NCBI RefSeq assembly: GCF_000282355.1
Contig: NZ_AKJL01000110.1
Span: 59,930-123,929, forward strand
Source of the DNA: Pseudomonas sp. GM49
Lineage (GTDB): Bacteria; Pseudomonadota; Gammaproteobacteria; Pseudomonadales; Pseudomonadaceae
Direction: 5' to 3'
DNA length: 64,000 bases
The notes under the pieces were generated by a model. The model was given only the letters and a program-made list of their open reading frames with translations, did no database searches and was not told the origin of the DNA. The translations under genes were made by a program, and so were the position numbers. This document shows, piece by piece, positions 7,633 to 16,408 of the stretch (position 1 is the stretch's first letter; each line of letters opens with the position of its first letter).

Positions 7633-10083
7633 ATGGCCTCGCCAGCCCTTACTCATTTTCTACCCCGGTTCGGCGTTGCCGCAGCAGTGGCCGGCGTCTT
7701 GAGCCTGACCGGTTGTCAGAGCTTCAACGCCCAGGACACCCTCCCGCCGACCTCCGGCGTGCAACCGCTCAAGGGCTTGGCGCAGAACGTTTCGGTGCGC
7801 CGCAATGCCATGGGCATGCCGCTGATCGAAAGCAACAGCTTCCACGACGCGCTGTTCACCCTCGGTTACGTGCATGCCAGCGACCGCATCACGCAGATGG
7901 TCACCCTGCGCCTGCTGGCCCAGGGCCGATTGGCCGAGATGCACGGTGCAGACCTTCTGGATGCCGACCGCTACATGCGGGCGGTCAACCTGAAGAAAAG
8001 TGCCGGCGAGTTGTACAAGGCCTCTTCGCCGCGCCTCAAGCGTTTCTTCGAAGTCTATGCGCGGGGAGTCAACGCCTACCTGTTCCGCTACCGCGACAAG
8101 CTGCCAGCGGATCTGGCCGCCACCGGCTACCAGCCTGAATACTGGCAACCGGAAGATTCGGCGCTGATTTTCTGCCTGTTGAACTTCAGCCAATCGACCA
8201 ACCTGCCGGAAGAAATTTCCTCGCTGGTACTGGCCCAGACCGTCACCACCGACAAACTGGCATGGCTGACGCCGTCGGCTCCCGACGAAAAACTGCCGGT
8301 CGCCGAAAGCGAAAAACTGCAAGGCATCAAGCTCAACGGGCAAGTGCCGGGGCTGGCCGAACTCAGCAAAGCCACGGGGCAACTGTCGGACCTGAACCTG
8401 CTGGGCGCCACCTCGTCGAACAACTGGGCCATCGCCCCGCAACGCAGCCGCAGTGGCAAGAGCCTGCTGGCCAGTGACAGTCACGGCCCGCTGGGCGTGC
8501 CTTCGTTGTTCAGTTACGTGCAGATTCACACGCCGAAGTATCAGGCGTCCGGCGTGACCATCGCGGGCCTGCCGATGGTGCTTGGCGGTTTCAACGGTAA
8601 AGTGGCGTGGAGCATGACGTCCGTGATGGGCGACAACCAGGACCTGTTCCTGGAGAAGATCAAACGCCAGGGCAACGGGCTCACCTACGAAAACGCCGGG
8701 AAGTGGCAACCGGCGATCGTGCGTAACGAAACCTACTTCGTAAAAGGCCAACGGCCGATTCGCGAAGCTGTGTACGAAACCCGCCATGGCCCGCTGCTCA
8801 ACAGCGCCCAGGGCACCACGCTGGCCAATGGTTTCGGCCTGGCCTTGCAGACGCCGAGTTTCACCGATGACAAATCCCTGGACGCGTTCTTCGACCTGTC
8901 CCGCGCCCAGAGCGTAGAGAAAGCCTCGGATGCCAGCCGCGAAATCCGCGCCATTGCGCTGAACCTGGTGTTTGCCGACGCGAGCCACATCGGCTGGCAA
9001 GTCACCGGTCGTTACCCGAACCGCCGCGAAGGCGAAGGCCTGCTGCCCTCGCCGGGCTGGGAAGGTCGTTACGACTGGGACGGTTATGCCGACCCGATGC
9101 TGCACCCGTACGACCAGGACCCGGCCCAAGGCTGGCTCGGCACCGCCAACCAGCGAGTCATTCCCCATGGCTACGGCATGCAGTTGTCCAATTCCTGGGC
9201 CGCTCCGGAGCGCGGCGAGCGCCTGGCCGAACTGGCCGGCGCAGGTAAACACGACAGCCGCAGCCTGATCGCCATGCAATACGACCAGACCACTACCTTC
9301 GCTGCCAAGCTGAAGAAAATGTTCGAAGCGCCGGGCATGGCCCAGCCGCTCAAACAAGCCATCGACGCTTTGCCCGCGGCCGATCGCGCCAAGGCACACG
9401 AAGCCTACAGCCGCTTGATGGCGTTTGACGGCAAGCTCAACCCGACCTCCACCGATGCGGCAATCTACGAACTGTTCCTGCAGGAAAGCACCCGGCAGAT
9501 CTTTCTCGACGAACTGGGCCCGCAAAGCAGCCCGGCGTGGAAGGCCTTTGTCGCCGACGGCAAGTTGTCCTACGCGGCCCAGGCCGATCACTTGCTGGGG
9601 CGTGAGGACAGCCCGTTCTGGGATGACGTGCGCACCGCGCAAAAAGAAGACAAACCGGCCATCCTCGCTCGCAGCCTCGCCGCAGCGATCAGCGCAGGCG
9701 ACAGCCAGTTGGGCGGTGATCACAAAGCCTGGCAGTGGGGCAAACTGCATCGCTATGAATGGAAGAACACCAGCGGCCAGACCGTACGCGGTCCGCTGCC
9801 GGCAGGTGGCGATCACACCACGCTCAACACCGCTGCCTTTACCTGGGGCCAGGACTTCAACACCACGCTGGCGCCAGCCATGCGCTTTATCGTCGACTTC
9901 GGCCAGTCCGAACCGCTGATGGCGCAGAACGGCACCGGCCAGTCCGGCAACCCGGCCAGCCCGAACTACCTCAACAGCATCGAACCGTGGCTCAAGGGCC
10001 AGTACATGAGCCTGCCGATGCAGCCACAGAACTTCGACAACACCTATGGCAAGGCACGGTTGACGCTGACTCCAGGTAAATGA
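7633..10083 (+). CDS. quiP: Penicillin acylase family protein, QuiP-like acyl-homoserine lactone acylase
   Basis: This 816-residue Ntn-hydrolase precursor has an export signal with a lipobox-like LTGC (Cys28), an alpha-chain region, and the autocleavage/nucleophile site [12 protein letters not shown] with the predicted N-terminal beta-chain serine at about residue 262. Length, the MASPA... start and the PPTSGV...LKGL.QNVS segment match my recollection of Pseudomonas QuiP, which deacylates long-chain acyl-homoserine lactones. The family as a whole hydrolyses amide bonds of beta-lactams or AHLs in the periplasm. The gene stands alone, with a REP palindrome immediately after its stop. The assignment to QuiP rather than another acylase is from recognition, not from a search. 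Confidence 0.78.
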   Translation: MASPALTHFLPRFGVAAAVAGVLSLTGCQSFNAQDTLPPTSGVQPLKGLAQNVSVRRNAMGMPLIESNSFHDALFTLGYVHASDRITQMVTLRLLAQGRLAEMHGADLLDADRYMRAVNLKKSAGELYKASSPRLKRFFEVYARGVNAYLFRYRDKLPADLAATGYQPEYWQPEDSALIFCLLNFSQSTNLPEEISSLVLAQTVTTDKLAWLTPSAPDEKLPVAESEKLQGIKLNGQVPGLAELSKATGQLSDLNLLGATSSNNWAIAPQRSRSGKSLLASDSHGPLGVPSLFSYVQIHTPKYQASGVTIAGLPMVLGGFNGKVAWSMTSVMGDNQDLFLEKIKRQGNGLTYENAGKWQPAIVRNETYFVKGQRPIREAVYETRHGPLLNSAQGTTLANGFGLALQTPSFTDDKSLDAFFDLSRAQSVEKASDASREIRAIALNLVFADASHIGWQVTGRYPNRREGEGLLPSPGWEGRYDWDGYADPMLHPYDQDPAQGWLGTANQRVIPHGYGMQLSNSWAAPERGERLAELAGAGKHDSRSLIAMQYDQTTTFAAKLKKMFEAPGMAQPLKQAIDALPAADRAKAHEAYSRLMAFDGKLNPTSTDAAIYELFLQESTRQIFLDELGPQSSPAWKAFVADGKLSYAAQADHLLGREDSPFWDDVRTAQKEDKPAILARSLAAAISAGDSQLGGDHKAWQWGKLHRYEWKNTSGQTVRGPLPAGGDHTTLNTAAFTWGQDFNTTLAPAMRFIVDFGQSEPLMAQNGTGQSGNPASPNYLNSIEPWLKGQYMSLPMQPQNFDNTYGKARLTLTPGK

Positions 10084-10090
10084 CCGCCAA

Positions 10091-10114
10091 TGTGGGAGCG
10101 AGCTTGCTCCCACA
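10091..10114. repeat. Single REP palindrome, possible terminator of quiP
   Basis: TGTGGGAGC and GCTCCCACA form a 9-bp perfect stem around GAGCTT, 7 nt after the quiP stop codon. Confidence 0.75.
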
Positions 10115-10373
10115 GGTGGTTGTCATTGCCCCCCAACTTCTCGCCCCGCGCCAACCTCATTCCGCGGATGTTGCGCTGGCGCGAGGACAAGTCGGTCGAC
10201 GAAGCCGATAGTTTGACGACCCTGTAAAATCTGCTCAGCCAAGACTTTTTCTCATACCGGATTTTTTTCTTTTTGAGCCGAATGAGTGCGGCCATTTCCC
10301 TGCGCCCGTTTTCGTGCATAAATCTGTCTCCGACCATTCTCCAAGCACCTTTTAAAACGCTTGTTCGGCACTC

Positions 10374-10389
10374 TGGTTCGGAAATTGCT
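10374..10389 (+). promoter_or_regulatory. Candidate sigma-54 promoter of the aot operon
   Basis: TGGTTCGGAAATTGCT has GG and GC at exact -24/-12 spacing and matches TGGCACG-N4-TTGCW at most positions. It lies 80 nt upstream of the aotJ start. Nitrogen-limitation or amino-acid-responsive control through RpoN is inferred from this alone. Confidence 0.55.
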
Positions 10390-10468
10390 ACTTTCAATAG
10401 GTCTTACGCTTTCCAGTAACAATAATTCTGCGCCACAAGCGCTCATATTGGTTCTTAGGGATTGAATA

Positions 10469-11251
10469 ATGAAAAAAGCATTGCTGACCCTTTCTGCACT
10501 GGCGTTGTGCATGGCTGCTGGCTCCGCCATGGCGAAGGAGTACAAAGAACTGCGTTTCGGCGTTGACCCTTCCTACGCACCGTTTGAGTCAAAAGCGGCC
10601 GATGGCAGCCTGGTAGGCTTCGACATCGATCTGGGGAACGCGATCTGCGCCGAGCTGAAGGTCAAGTGCAAGTGGGTCGAAAGTGACTTCGATGGCATGA
10701 TTCCGGGCCTCAAAGCCAATAAATTCGACGGTGTGATCTCGTCGATGACCGTGACCCCGGCCCGTGAAAAAGTCATCGACTTCTCCAGCGAGCTGTTTTC
10801 CGGCCCAACCGCTTACGTGTCCAAGAAAGGTTCCGGCGTGACCGCAGACGTCGCGTCCCTCAAGGGCAAAACCGTCGGCTACGAACAAGGCACCATTCAG
10901 GAAGCCTATGCCAAAGCCATTCTGGACAAGGCCGGCGTAAAAACCCAGGCCTACGCCAACCAGGATCAGGTCTACGCTGACTTGACTTCCGGTCGTCTCG
11001 ATGCAGGGATCCAGGACATGCTGCAAGCCGAACTGGGCTTCCTGAAGTCGCCACAGGGTGCCGACTACGAAGTCAGCAAGCCGGTCGACAATGAACTGCT
11101 GCCGGCCAAAACAGCGGTCGGTATTAAGAAAGGTAACACCGAGCTGAAAGCACTTTTGGATAAAGGTATCAAAGCGTTACACGATGATGGCACCTACGCC
11201 ACCATTCAGAAGAAACACTTTGGCGATCTGAATCTGTACAGCGGCAAATAA
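10469..11251 (+). CDS. aotJ: Basic amino acid (arginine/ornithine-type) ABC transporter binding protein
   Basis: This 260-residue periplasmic binding protein has a 22-residue signal peptide ending in SAMA. It shows the SBP_bac_3 pattern typical of Lys/Arg/Orn/His binders: FGVDPSYAPFESK, GFDIDLGNAICAEL, FDGVISSMTVTPAREKVIDFS and the GYEQGT hinge region. Gene order binding protein, two permeases, M14-like peptidase, ATPase is that of P. aeruginosa aotJQMOP, which imports arginine and ornithine. Histidine or lysine remains possible as substrate. A terminator-like hairpin directly after the gene probably makes its transcript more abundant than the permease transcripts. Confidence 0.85.
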   Translation: MKKALLTLSALALCMAAGSAMAKEYKELRFGVDPSYAPFESKAADGSLVGFDIDLGNAICAELKVKCKWVESDFDGMIPGLKANKFDGVISSMTVTPAREKVIDFSSELFSGPTAYVSKKGSGVTADVASLKGKTVGYEQGTIQEAYAKAILDKAGVKTQAYANQDQVYADLTSGRLDAGIQDMLQAELGFLKSPQGADYEVSKPVDNELLPAKTAVGIKKGNTELKALLDKGIKALHDDGTYATIQKKHFGDLNLYSGK

Positions 11252-11257
11252 TGCCCG

Positions 11258-11285
11258 GCGCCCATCTCGCGATGGGCGCTTTTTT
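11258..11285 (+). terminator. Terminator-like attenuating hairpin between aotJ and aotQ
   Basis: GCGCCCATC and GATGGGCGC form a 9-bp perfect stem with a TCGC loop followed by six T. Because the operon continues, it is likely a partial terminator that sets the ratio of binding protein to membrane subunits. Confidence 0.8.
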
Positions 11286-11307
11286 CATCCGATCAGGTTG
11301 CTGATTT

Positions 11308-12036
11308 ATGTTCGAAAACCTACTGGAAAATCTGGGGCTCTCTGCGTTCAGCCTCAAGGGCTTCGGTCCGCTGCTGATGCAAGGCACCTGGATGACGATC
11401 AAGTTGTCGGCGTTGTCGCTGTTGTTGGCCGTGTTGCTCGGGCTGCTCGGCGCCAGTGCCAAGTTGTCAAAAGCCAAACTGATGCGCGTGCCTGCCCAGC
11501 TCTACACCACCCTCATTCGCGGCGTTCCGGACCTGGTCCTGATGCTGCTGATTTTCTATAGCCTGCAAACCTGGCTGACATCGTTCACCGATTTCATGGA
11601 ATGGGAATACATCGAGATCAACCCGTTCAGTGCCGGGGTCATTACCCTGGGCTTCATCTACGGTGCGTATTTCACCGAAACCTTCCGTGGCGCGATTCTC
11701 GCAGTCCCGCGGGGTCAGGTCGAAGCGGCCACCGCCTACGGCCTCAAGCGCGGCCAGCGTTTCTGGATCGTGGTGTTCCCACAGATGATGCGTTATGCCC
11801 TGCCGGGTATCGGCAACAACTGGATGGTGATGCTCAAGGCCACCGCGCTGGTGTCGATCATCGGCCTGGCCGATCTGGTCAAGGCTGCCCAGGACGCCGG
11901 TAAAAGCAGCTATCAGCTGTTTTATTTCCTGGTACTTGCCGCGCTGATCTACCTGGTGATCACCAGCGCATCCAACGTCATCCTGCGCTGGCTCGAACGT
12001 CGTTACTCCGCCGGGACCCGGGAGGCCGTACGATGA
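11308..12036 (+). CDS. aotQ: Amino acid ABC transporter permease AotQ
   Basis: This 242-residue integral membrane protein is of the HisM/HisQ type. It has about five hydrophobic segments, and the coupling motif EAATAYGLKRGQRFWIVVFPQ matches the EAA loop that contacts the ATPase. It forms the heteromeric pore with AotM. The start follows the aotJ hairpin; the stop overlaps aotM by ATGA, indicating coupled translation. Confidence 0.88.
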   Translation: MFENLLENLGLSAFSLKGFGPLLMQGTWMTIKLSALSLLLAVLLGLLGASAKLSKAKLMRVPAQLYTTLIRGVPDLVLMLLIFYSLQTWLTSFTDFMEWEYIEINPFSAGVITLGFIYGAYFTETFRGAILAVPRGQVEAATAYGLKRGQRFWIVVFPQMMRYALPGIGNNWMVMLKATALVSIIGLADLVKAAQDAGKSSYQLFYFLVLAALIYLVITSASNVILRWLERRYSAGTREAVR

Positions 12037-12743
12037 TCGAACTCCTGCAGGAATACTGGAAACCCTTCCTCTATAGCGACGGCAACAACATCACCGGCCT
12101 GGCCATGACCATGTGGCTGCTCAGCGCTTCGATCTTCTTCGGTTTTATCGTGTCGATCCCGCTGTCCATCGCCCGTGTATCGCCGCACTTCCACATCCGT
12201 TGGCCGGTGCAGTTCTATACCTACCTGTTCCGTGGCACGCCGCTCTATATCCAGTTATTGATCTGTTACACGGGGATCTACAGCCTGGCCGCCATTCGGG
12301 CCCAGCCAATACTGGACGCATTCTTTCGCGATGCAATGAACTGCACGATCCTGGCCTTCGCCCTGAACACCTGCGCCTACACGACGGAGATCTTCGCCGG
12401 GGCGATTCGCAGCATGAACCACGGTGAAGTCGAAGCGGCCAAGGCTTACGGTCTGACCGGCTGGAAGCTGTATGCCTACGTGATCATGCCATCGGCCTTG
12501 CGTCGCTCGTTGCCGTACTACAGCAACGAAGTGATTCTGATGCTGCACTCGACCACCGTGGCCTTCACCGCGACCATCCCGGACATCCTGAAAGTCGCGC
12601 GGGACGCCAACTCGGCGACCTTCCTGACCTTCCAGTCGTTCGGCATTGCCGCGCTGATCTACCTGACCGTCACTTTTGCGCTGGTAGGCCTGTTCCGCCT
12701 TGCCGAACGTCGATGGCTGGCCTTCCTCGGGCCGACCCACTAG
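12033..12743 (+). CDS. aotM: Amino acid ABC transporter permease AotM
   Basis: This is the second permease subunit (236 aa) of the basic amino acid importer. It has several transmembrane segments and the EAA coupling loop EVEAAKAYGLTGWKLYAYVIMP. The 4-nt overlap with aotQ and the 27-nt gap to aotO place it in the middle of the operon. It partners with AotQ and the AotP ATPase in the inner membrane. Confidence 0.88.
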   Translation: MIELLQEYWKPFLYSDGNNITGLAMTMWLLSASIFFGFIVSIPLSIARVSPHFHIRWPVQFYTYLFRGTPLYIQLLICYTGIYSLAAIRAQPILDAFFRDAMNCTILAFALNTCAYTTEIFAGAIRSMNHGEVEAAKAYGLTGWKLYAYVIMPSALRRSLPYYSNEVILMLHSTTVAFTATIPDILKVARDANSATFLTFQSFGIAALIYLTVTFALVGLFRLAERRWLAFLGPTH

Positions 12744-12770
12744 GTCTCAACCTGCTTCAGGAAACAACAG

Positions 12771-13889
12771 ATGCGCCACCAGAAACATGACCTGCTGGCC
12801 CCGCTGCCGGGGACCGCACGACAGATCCACAGTTTTCACTTCGGCCCACAACCGGCCAACGGCAAGATCTACATCCAGGCCTCCCTGCACGCCGACGAAA
12901 TGCCCGGCATGCTGGTGGCCTGGCACCTCAAGCAACGCCTGGCGGAGCTGGAAGCCGCCGGTCGCCTGCGCAGCGAAATCGTACTGGTGCCCATCGCCAA
13001 CCCGGTAGGTCTGGAACAGGTACTGATGGATGTGCCGCTGGGCCGCTACGAGCTGGAAAGCGGCCAGAACTTCAACCGCTGGTTCGTCGACCTCAGTGAA
13101 GAAGTCGGCAACGCGATCGAGGGCAAGCTCGGTGACGATCCGCAGCACAACCAGCAATTGGTGCGCAGCAGCCTGCGCGATGCGCTGGCCCGGCAGACCG
13201 CCGACACCCAATTGCAATCCCTGCGCCTGACCTTGCAACGGCTGGCCTGCGACGCCGACATGGTGCTCGACCTGCATTGCGATTTCGAAGCGGTTACACA
13301 CCTCTACACAACACCTGAAGCCTGGCCGCAGGTCGAACCGCTGGGCCGCTACATCGGCGCCGAGGCCAGCCTGCTGGCAACCGATTCCGGTGGCCAATCG
13401 TTCGACGAATGCTTCACCCTGCTCTGGTGGCAGTTGAAGGAGCGCTTCGGCGAGCACTTCGACATTCCGCCGGGGAGTTTTTCGGTGACCGTCGAACTGC
13501 GCGGACAGGGCGACGTCAACCACCCGCTGGCCAGCCTCGATTGCCAGGCACTGATCGATTACCTGATCCATTTCGGCGCGATCGCCGGCGAACCCGCGCC
13601 CCTGCCCGACCTGCCCTATCCGGCGACACCGCTGGCCGGTGTAGAACCGGTGGCCACGCCCGTCGGCGGGCTACTGGTGTTCACCGCGTTGCCGGGCCAG
13701 TACCTGGAAGCCGGGCAACTGATCGCCGAGATAATTGATCCGGTCAACGATCGCGTCACTCCCGTTCATTGCTCCGCCGCCGGGTTGATGTACGCCCGTT
13801 CGCTGCGCCGCATGGCCACTGCTGGCATGGTGATTGCCCACGTCGCGGGCACCGAAGCCTATCGCAGCGGCTACCTACTTTCGCCTTGA
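12771..13889 (+). CDS. aotO: AotO-like succinylglutamate desuccinylase/aspartoacylase family protein
   Basis: This 372-residue protein of the M14/AstE-AspA zinc hydrolase family has a first zinc motif LHADEMPG (HxxE) and a second histidine in LDLHCDFEA. It also has a C-terminal beta domain that starts near [12 protein letters not shown]. Family members remove acyl or succinyl groups from amino acids. In P. aeruginosa the corresponding gene sits inside the aot operon and is not needed for transport. A role in processing a derivatised amino acid after uptake is inferred. No signal peptide is visible, so it is probably cytoplasmic. Confidence 0.8.
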   Translation: MRHQKHDLLAPLPGTARQIHSFHFGPQPANGKIYIQASLHADEMPGMLVAWHLKQRLAELEAAGRLRSEIVLVPIANPVGLEQVLMDVPLGRYELESGQNFNRWFVDLSEEVGNAIEGKLGDDPQHNQQLVRSSLRDALARQTADTQLQSLRLTLQRLACDADMVLDLHCDFEAVTHLYTTPEAWPQVEPLGRYIGAEASLLATDSGGQSFDECFTLLWWQLKERFGEHFDIPPGSFSVTVELRGQGDVNHPLASLDCQALIDYLIHFGAIAGEPAPLPDLPYPATPLAGVEPVATPVGGLLVFTALPGQYLEAGQLIAEIIDPVNDRVTPVHCSAAGLMYARSLRRMATAGMVIAHVAGTEAYRSGYLLSP

Positions 13890-13902
13890 GGATGCACGCC
13901 CC

Positions 13903-14667
13903 ATGTACAAATTGACCATCGAAGGGCTGCATAAAAGCTATGGCGACCATGAAGTCCTCAAAGGTGTTTCGCTCAAGGCCAGGACCGGCGACGTCATCAG
14001 CCTGATCGGTGCCAGCGGCTCGGGTAAAAGTACCTTTCTGCGTTGCATCAACTTCCTGGAACAACCCAACGACGGCGCCATGAGCCTCGACGGGCAGAGC
14101 ATCCGAATGATCAAGGATCGTCACGGCATGCACGTGGCCGACGCCAATGAACTACAGCGGATTCGCACCCGCCTGGCCATGGTGTTCCAGCACTTCAACC
14201 TGTGGAGCCACATGACGGTGCTGGAAAACATCACCATGGCCCCGCGCCGGGTGCTGGGCTGCGACAGGAAAGAAGCCGAGGACCGCGCCCGGCGCTACCT
14301 CGACAAGGTGGGGCTGGCCGCCCGTGTGGCGGACCAATACCCGGCCTTCCTGTCCGGCGGTCAGCAACAACGGGTAGCGATTGCCCGCGCACTGGCCATG
14401 GAGCCGGAAGTCATGCTGTTCGACGAACCGACTTCGGCCCTGGACCCGGAACTGGTGGGTGAAGTGCTCAAGGTGATCCAGGGCCTGGCCGAAGAAGGCC
14501 GGACCATGATCATGGTGACCCACGAAATGAGTTTTGCCCGCAAAGTGTCGAGCCAGGTGCTGTTTCTGCACCAGGGCCTGGTGGAGGAAGAAGGCGCGCC
14601 GGAAGACGTGCTGGGCAATCCGAAAAGCGAGCGGTTGAAGCAGTTCCTTAGTGGCAACCTGAAATAA
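13903..14667 (+). CDS. aotP: Amino acid ABC transporter ATP-binding protein AotP
   Basis: This 254-residue ABC ATPase has Walker [10 protein letters not shown] (about residues 37-45), the signature LSGGQQQR, Walker [14 protein letters not shown] and the H-loop in [10 protein letters not shown]. These are typical of the HisP/ArtP class. ATG 13903 gives the canonical [14 protein letters not shown] start; the longer upstream frame overlaps aotO and is not needed. It energises AotQM. In P. aeruginosa argR follows aotP; here REP elements and an unrelated small gene follow instead. Confidence 0.9.
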   Translation: MYKLTIEGLHKSYGDHEVLKGVSLKARTGDVISLIGASGSGKSTFLRCINFLEQPNDGAMSLDGQSIRMIKDRHGMHVADANELQRIRTRLAMVFQHFNLWSHMTVLENITMAPRRVLGCDRKEAEDRARRYLDKVGLAARVADQYPAFLSGGQQQRVAIARALAMEPEVMLFDEPTSALDPELVGEVLKVIQGLAEEGRTMIMVTHEMSFARKVSSQVLFLHQGLVEEEGAPEDVLGNPKSERLKQFLSGNLK

Positions 14668-14683
14668 CGTCTACAGAAAAACC

Positions 14684-14787
14684 TGTGGGAGCGGGCTTGC
14701 TCGCGAACGCGGTGTGTCAGACAACGCACATGTTGAATGTCAGACCGTATTCGTCGGATCGCCGCCCGGAACAAGCTCGCTCCTACA
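14684..14787. repeat. REP doublet after aotP
   Basis: A left REP (TGTGGGAGCGGGCTTGCTCG) and an inverted degenerate right copy (GAACAAGCTCGCTCCTACA) are separated by about 60 nt. The right copy is preceded by the recurring GTCGGATCGCCGCCC block. Confidence 0.75.
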
Positions 14788-14812
14788 CATTTGATCGGTC
14801 GCGTATGGTCTG

Positions 14813-15022
14813 TCAGACAACAGGCGCAGGCGGTGGCTCATCCGGCAAAGTGGGTTCACCAGGCTCCATCGGCTCTTCGTTCGGGGTATCGGGATCAGGC
14901 TGACCGGGGATGCCTCCTGACATGCTGACGGGCGGATGTGCCAACAAGGACCAGGCCAGAATGCCAACCTGATTGGGTTCAAGCCTTGCCAGTTCGGCAC
15001 TGATTCGCGGATCGATCTTCAT
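14813..15022 (-). CDS. Small proline/glutamate-rich protein, function unknown
   Basis: This is a 69-residue protein. Residues 1-30 look ordered (KIDPRISAELARLEPNQVG). The C-terminal half is a low-complexity Pro/Glu/Asp/Gly tail (PGQPDPDTPNEEPMEPGEP). ATG 15022 is preceded by AGGAG at 7 nt, a strong ribosome site, so the short form is preferred over the 87-residue frame. It is downstream of dcd on the same strand and may be co-transcribed with it. I do not recognise a named family. Confidence 0.7.
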   Translation of the reverse strand: MKIDPRISAELARLEPNQVGILAWSLLAHPPVSMSGGIPGQPDPDTPNEEPMEPGEPTLPDEPPPAPVV

Positions 15023-15129
15023 TCGGCACTCCTGAGCGATGGCCCGACCCGCCTTGCGCGGATCGGAACAGTACACCCCATAGAGTGTACGCCCGCTCAG
15101 TAATTCCCGGCATTTGTCAGACGGTTGAC

Positions 15130-15696
15130 TCAGGTACGAGGCAGGGTCACGCCACGCTGGCCCTGATACTTGCCGCCACGGTCCTTGTAAGACACTTCAC
15201 ATTCTTCGTCAGACTCAAGGAACAGCATCTGCGCCACGCCTTCGTTGGCGTAGATTTTCGCCGGCAGATTGGTGGTGTTGGAGAACTCCAGGGTCACGTG
15301 ACCTTCCCACTCAGGCTCGAGCGGCGTGACATTGACGATGATGCCGCAGCGCGCGTAGGTGCTTTTACCCAGGCAAATGGTCAATACATTGCGCGGAATG
15401 CGGAAGTACTCGACGGTGCTGGCCAGGGCGAAGGAGTTCGGTGGAATGATGCACACGTCGCTGTGGATGTCGACGAAGCTGCCGGCATCGAAGTTTTTCG
15501 GGTCGACGATGGCCGAATTGATGTTGGTGAACACTTTGAAATGATTAGTGCAACGCACATCGTAGCCGTAGCTCGACACGCCGTAGGAGATGACGCGGCT
15601 ATCGTCGCTGCCGCGCATCTGACGCTCGACGAAAGGTTCGATCATGCCGTGTTCCTGCGCCATGCGGCGAATCCACTTGTCCGATTTGATGCTCAT
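15130..15696 (-). CDS. dcd: dCTP deaminase
   Basis: This 188-residue protein has full similarity to bacterial dCTP deaminases: [11 protein letters not shown] substrate loop, [16 protein letters not shown], the [10 protein letters not shown] motif and [16 protein letters not shown] carrying the catalytic glutamate. It converts dCTP to dUTP, the main source of dTMP in many bacteria, and acts as a trimer in the cytoplasm. Length equals the family norm. Divergent from the cold-shock gene across a 353-nt gap. Confidence 0.95.
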   Translation of the reverse strand: MSIKSDKWIRRMAQEHGMIEPFVERQMRGSDDSRVISYGVSSYGYDVRCTNHFKVFTNINSAIVDPKNFDAGSFVDIHSDVCIIPPNSFALASTVEYFRIPRNVLTICLGKSTYARCGIIVNVTPLEPEWEGHVTLEFSNTTNLPAKIYANEGVAQMLFLESDEECEVSYKDRGGKYQGQRGVTLPRT

Positions 15697-16049
15697 GGCG
15701 GGTGTCCTGAATAGCGGGGTCGAAAAATTCTGTCCGGCATCTTACCGGGCGCGCCGCCGGGTTCAAAGTCCGCGGTGCAATTCTCGCCGAACAGGCAGGA
15801 ATTACCTGCGCCGGCGACGAACCGTCACACCGCCGATCCTTAAAACAGAGAAACCTGCGCAAGAAGCATTGGCACGTCCCGGAAAAAGGGTTAAGGTGGC
15901 GTCACTGTGCTGCTTGTGTCACTGAGAATCTCTACACGATATGTTGAATTTCGATCCAACCATCTACAAGAATTTTTCCTGCTCTTTGCACTCAGTCTCG
16001 GCCAGGGTTCTTCCTGAGTCGCAGTTATCTTTGTTCAAGGAGTTACACC
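15697..16049. promoter_or_regulatory. dcd / cold-shock gene intergenic region with long 5' leader
   Basis: This 353-nt gap has no coding sequence. The last 120 nt before the cold-shock gene are T-rich and end in a strong AAGGAG ribosome site. They probably form the long untranslated leader that cold-shock mRNAs use for temperature-dependent translation. Confidence 0.55.
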
Positions 16050-16259
16050 ATGTCTAATCGCCAAACCGGTACCGTTAAGTGGTTCAACGATGAAAAAGGC
16101 TTCGGCTTCATCACTCCACAATCCGGTGACGACCTGTTCGTTCACTTCAAAGCTATCCAGTCCGACGGCTTCAAAAGCCTGAAAGAAGGCCAACAGGTTT
16201 CTTTCATCGCTACCCGCGGTCAGAAAGGCATGCAAGCTGAAGAAGTTCAAGTTATCTAA
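16050..16259 (+). CDS. Cold-shock domain protein (CspA family)
   Basis: This 69-residue single cold-shock domain protein has both RNA-binding motifs, RNP1 (KGFGFITP) and RNP2 (DLFVHFKAI), starting with [14 protein letters not shown]. It binds single-stranded RNA/DNA and acts as an RNA chaperone. AAGGAG lies 8 nt before the ATG, and a classical terminator follows the stop. Which of the several Pseudomonas Csp paralogues it is cannot be decided here. Confidence 0.93.
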   Translation: MSNRQTGTVKWFNDEKGFGFITPQSGDDLFVHFKAIQSDGFKSLKEGQQVSFIATRGQKGMQAEEVQVI

Positions 16260-16276
16260 CTTGTACTTGCTTTAGT

Positions 16277-16308
16277 AAAAAGCCCCGCCCTCAACAGCGG
16301 GGCTTTTT
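16277..16308 (+). terminator. Terminator of the cold-shock gene
   Basis: AGCCCCGC and GCGGGGCT form an 8-bp stem flanked by A-run and T-run, 17 nt after the stop codon. Confidence 0.92.
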
Positions 16309-16335
16309 TGTGGGAGAGTGTTTTGTCCACACAAA

Positions 16336-16401
16336 AAAGATCGCCGCCTTCGACAGCTCCTGCGTTTACCTTGCAGGAGCTGCCGAAGGCGGCGATCTTT
16401 T
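16336..16401. repeat. Long inverted repeat between convergent genes
   Basis: The 28-nt arms (AAAGATCGCCGCCTTCG... and its complement, one mismatch) surround a 9-nt loop. The A/T-rich ends give T-tracts on both strands, so it may terminate both the cold-shock transcript and the DUF481 transcript. Its right arm recurs at 5961-5990. Confidence 0.8.
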
Positions 16402-16408
16402 GATGTTC

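Larger units (their letters stand above)
10084..10468. other. Intergenic region before aotJ
   Basis: This 385-nt stretch contains a REP palindrome at 10091-10114 and a sigma-54-like promoter at 10374-10389. I see no coding sequence in it. The part nearer aotJ is T/A-rich. Confidence 0.6.

Noticed and set aside
7660..10113. 817-residue open frame antisense to quiP
   Set aside because: It mirrors a clear acylase gene in GC-rich DNA with strong third-position bias; no domain is recognisable in it.
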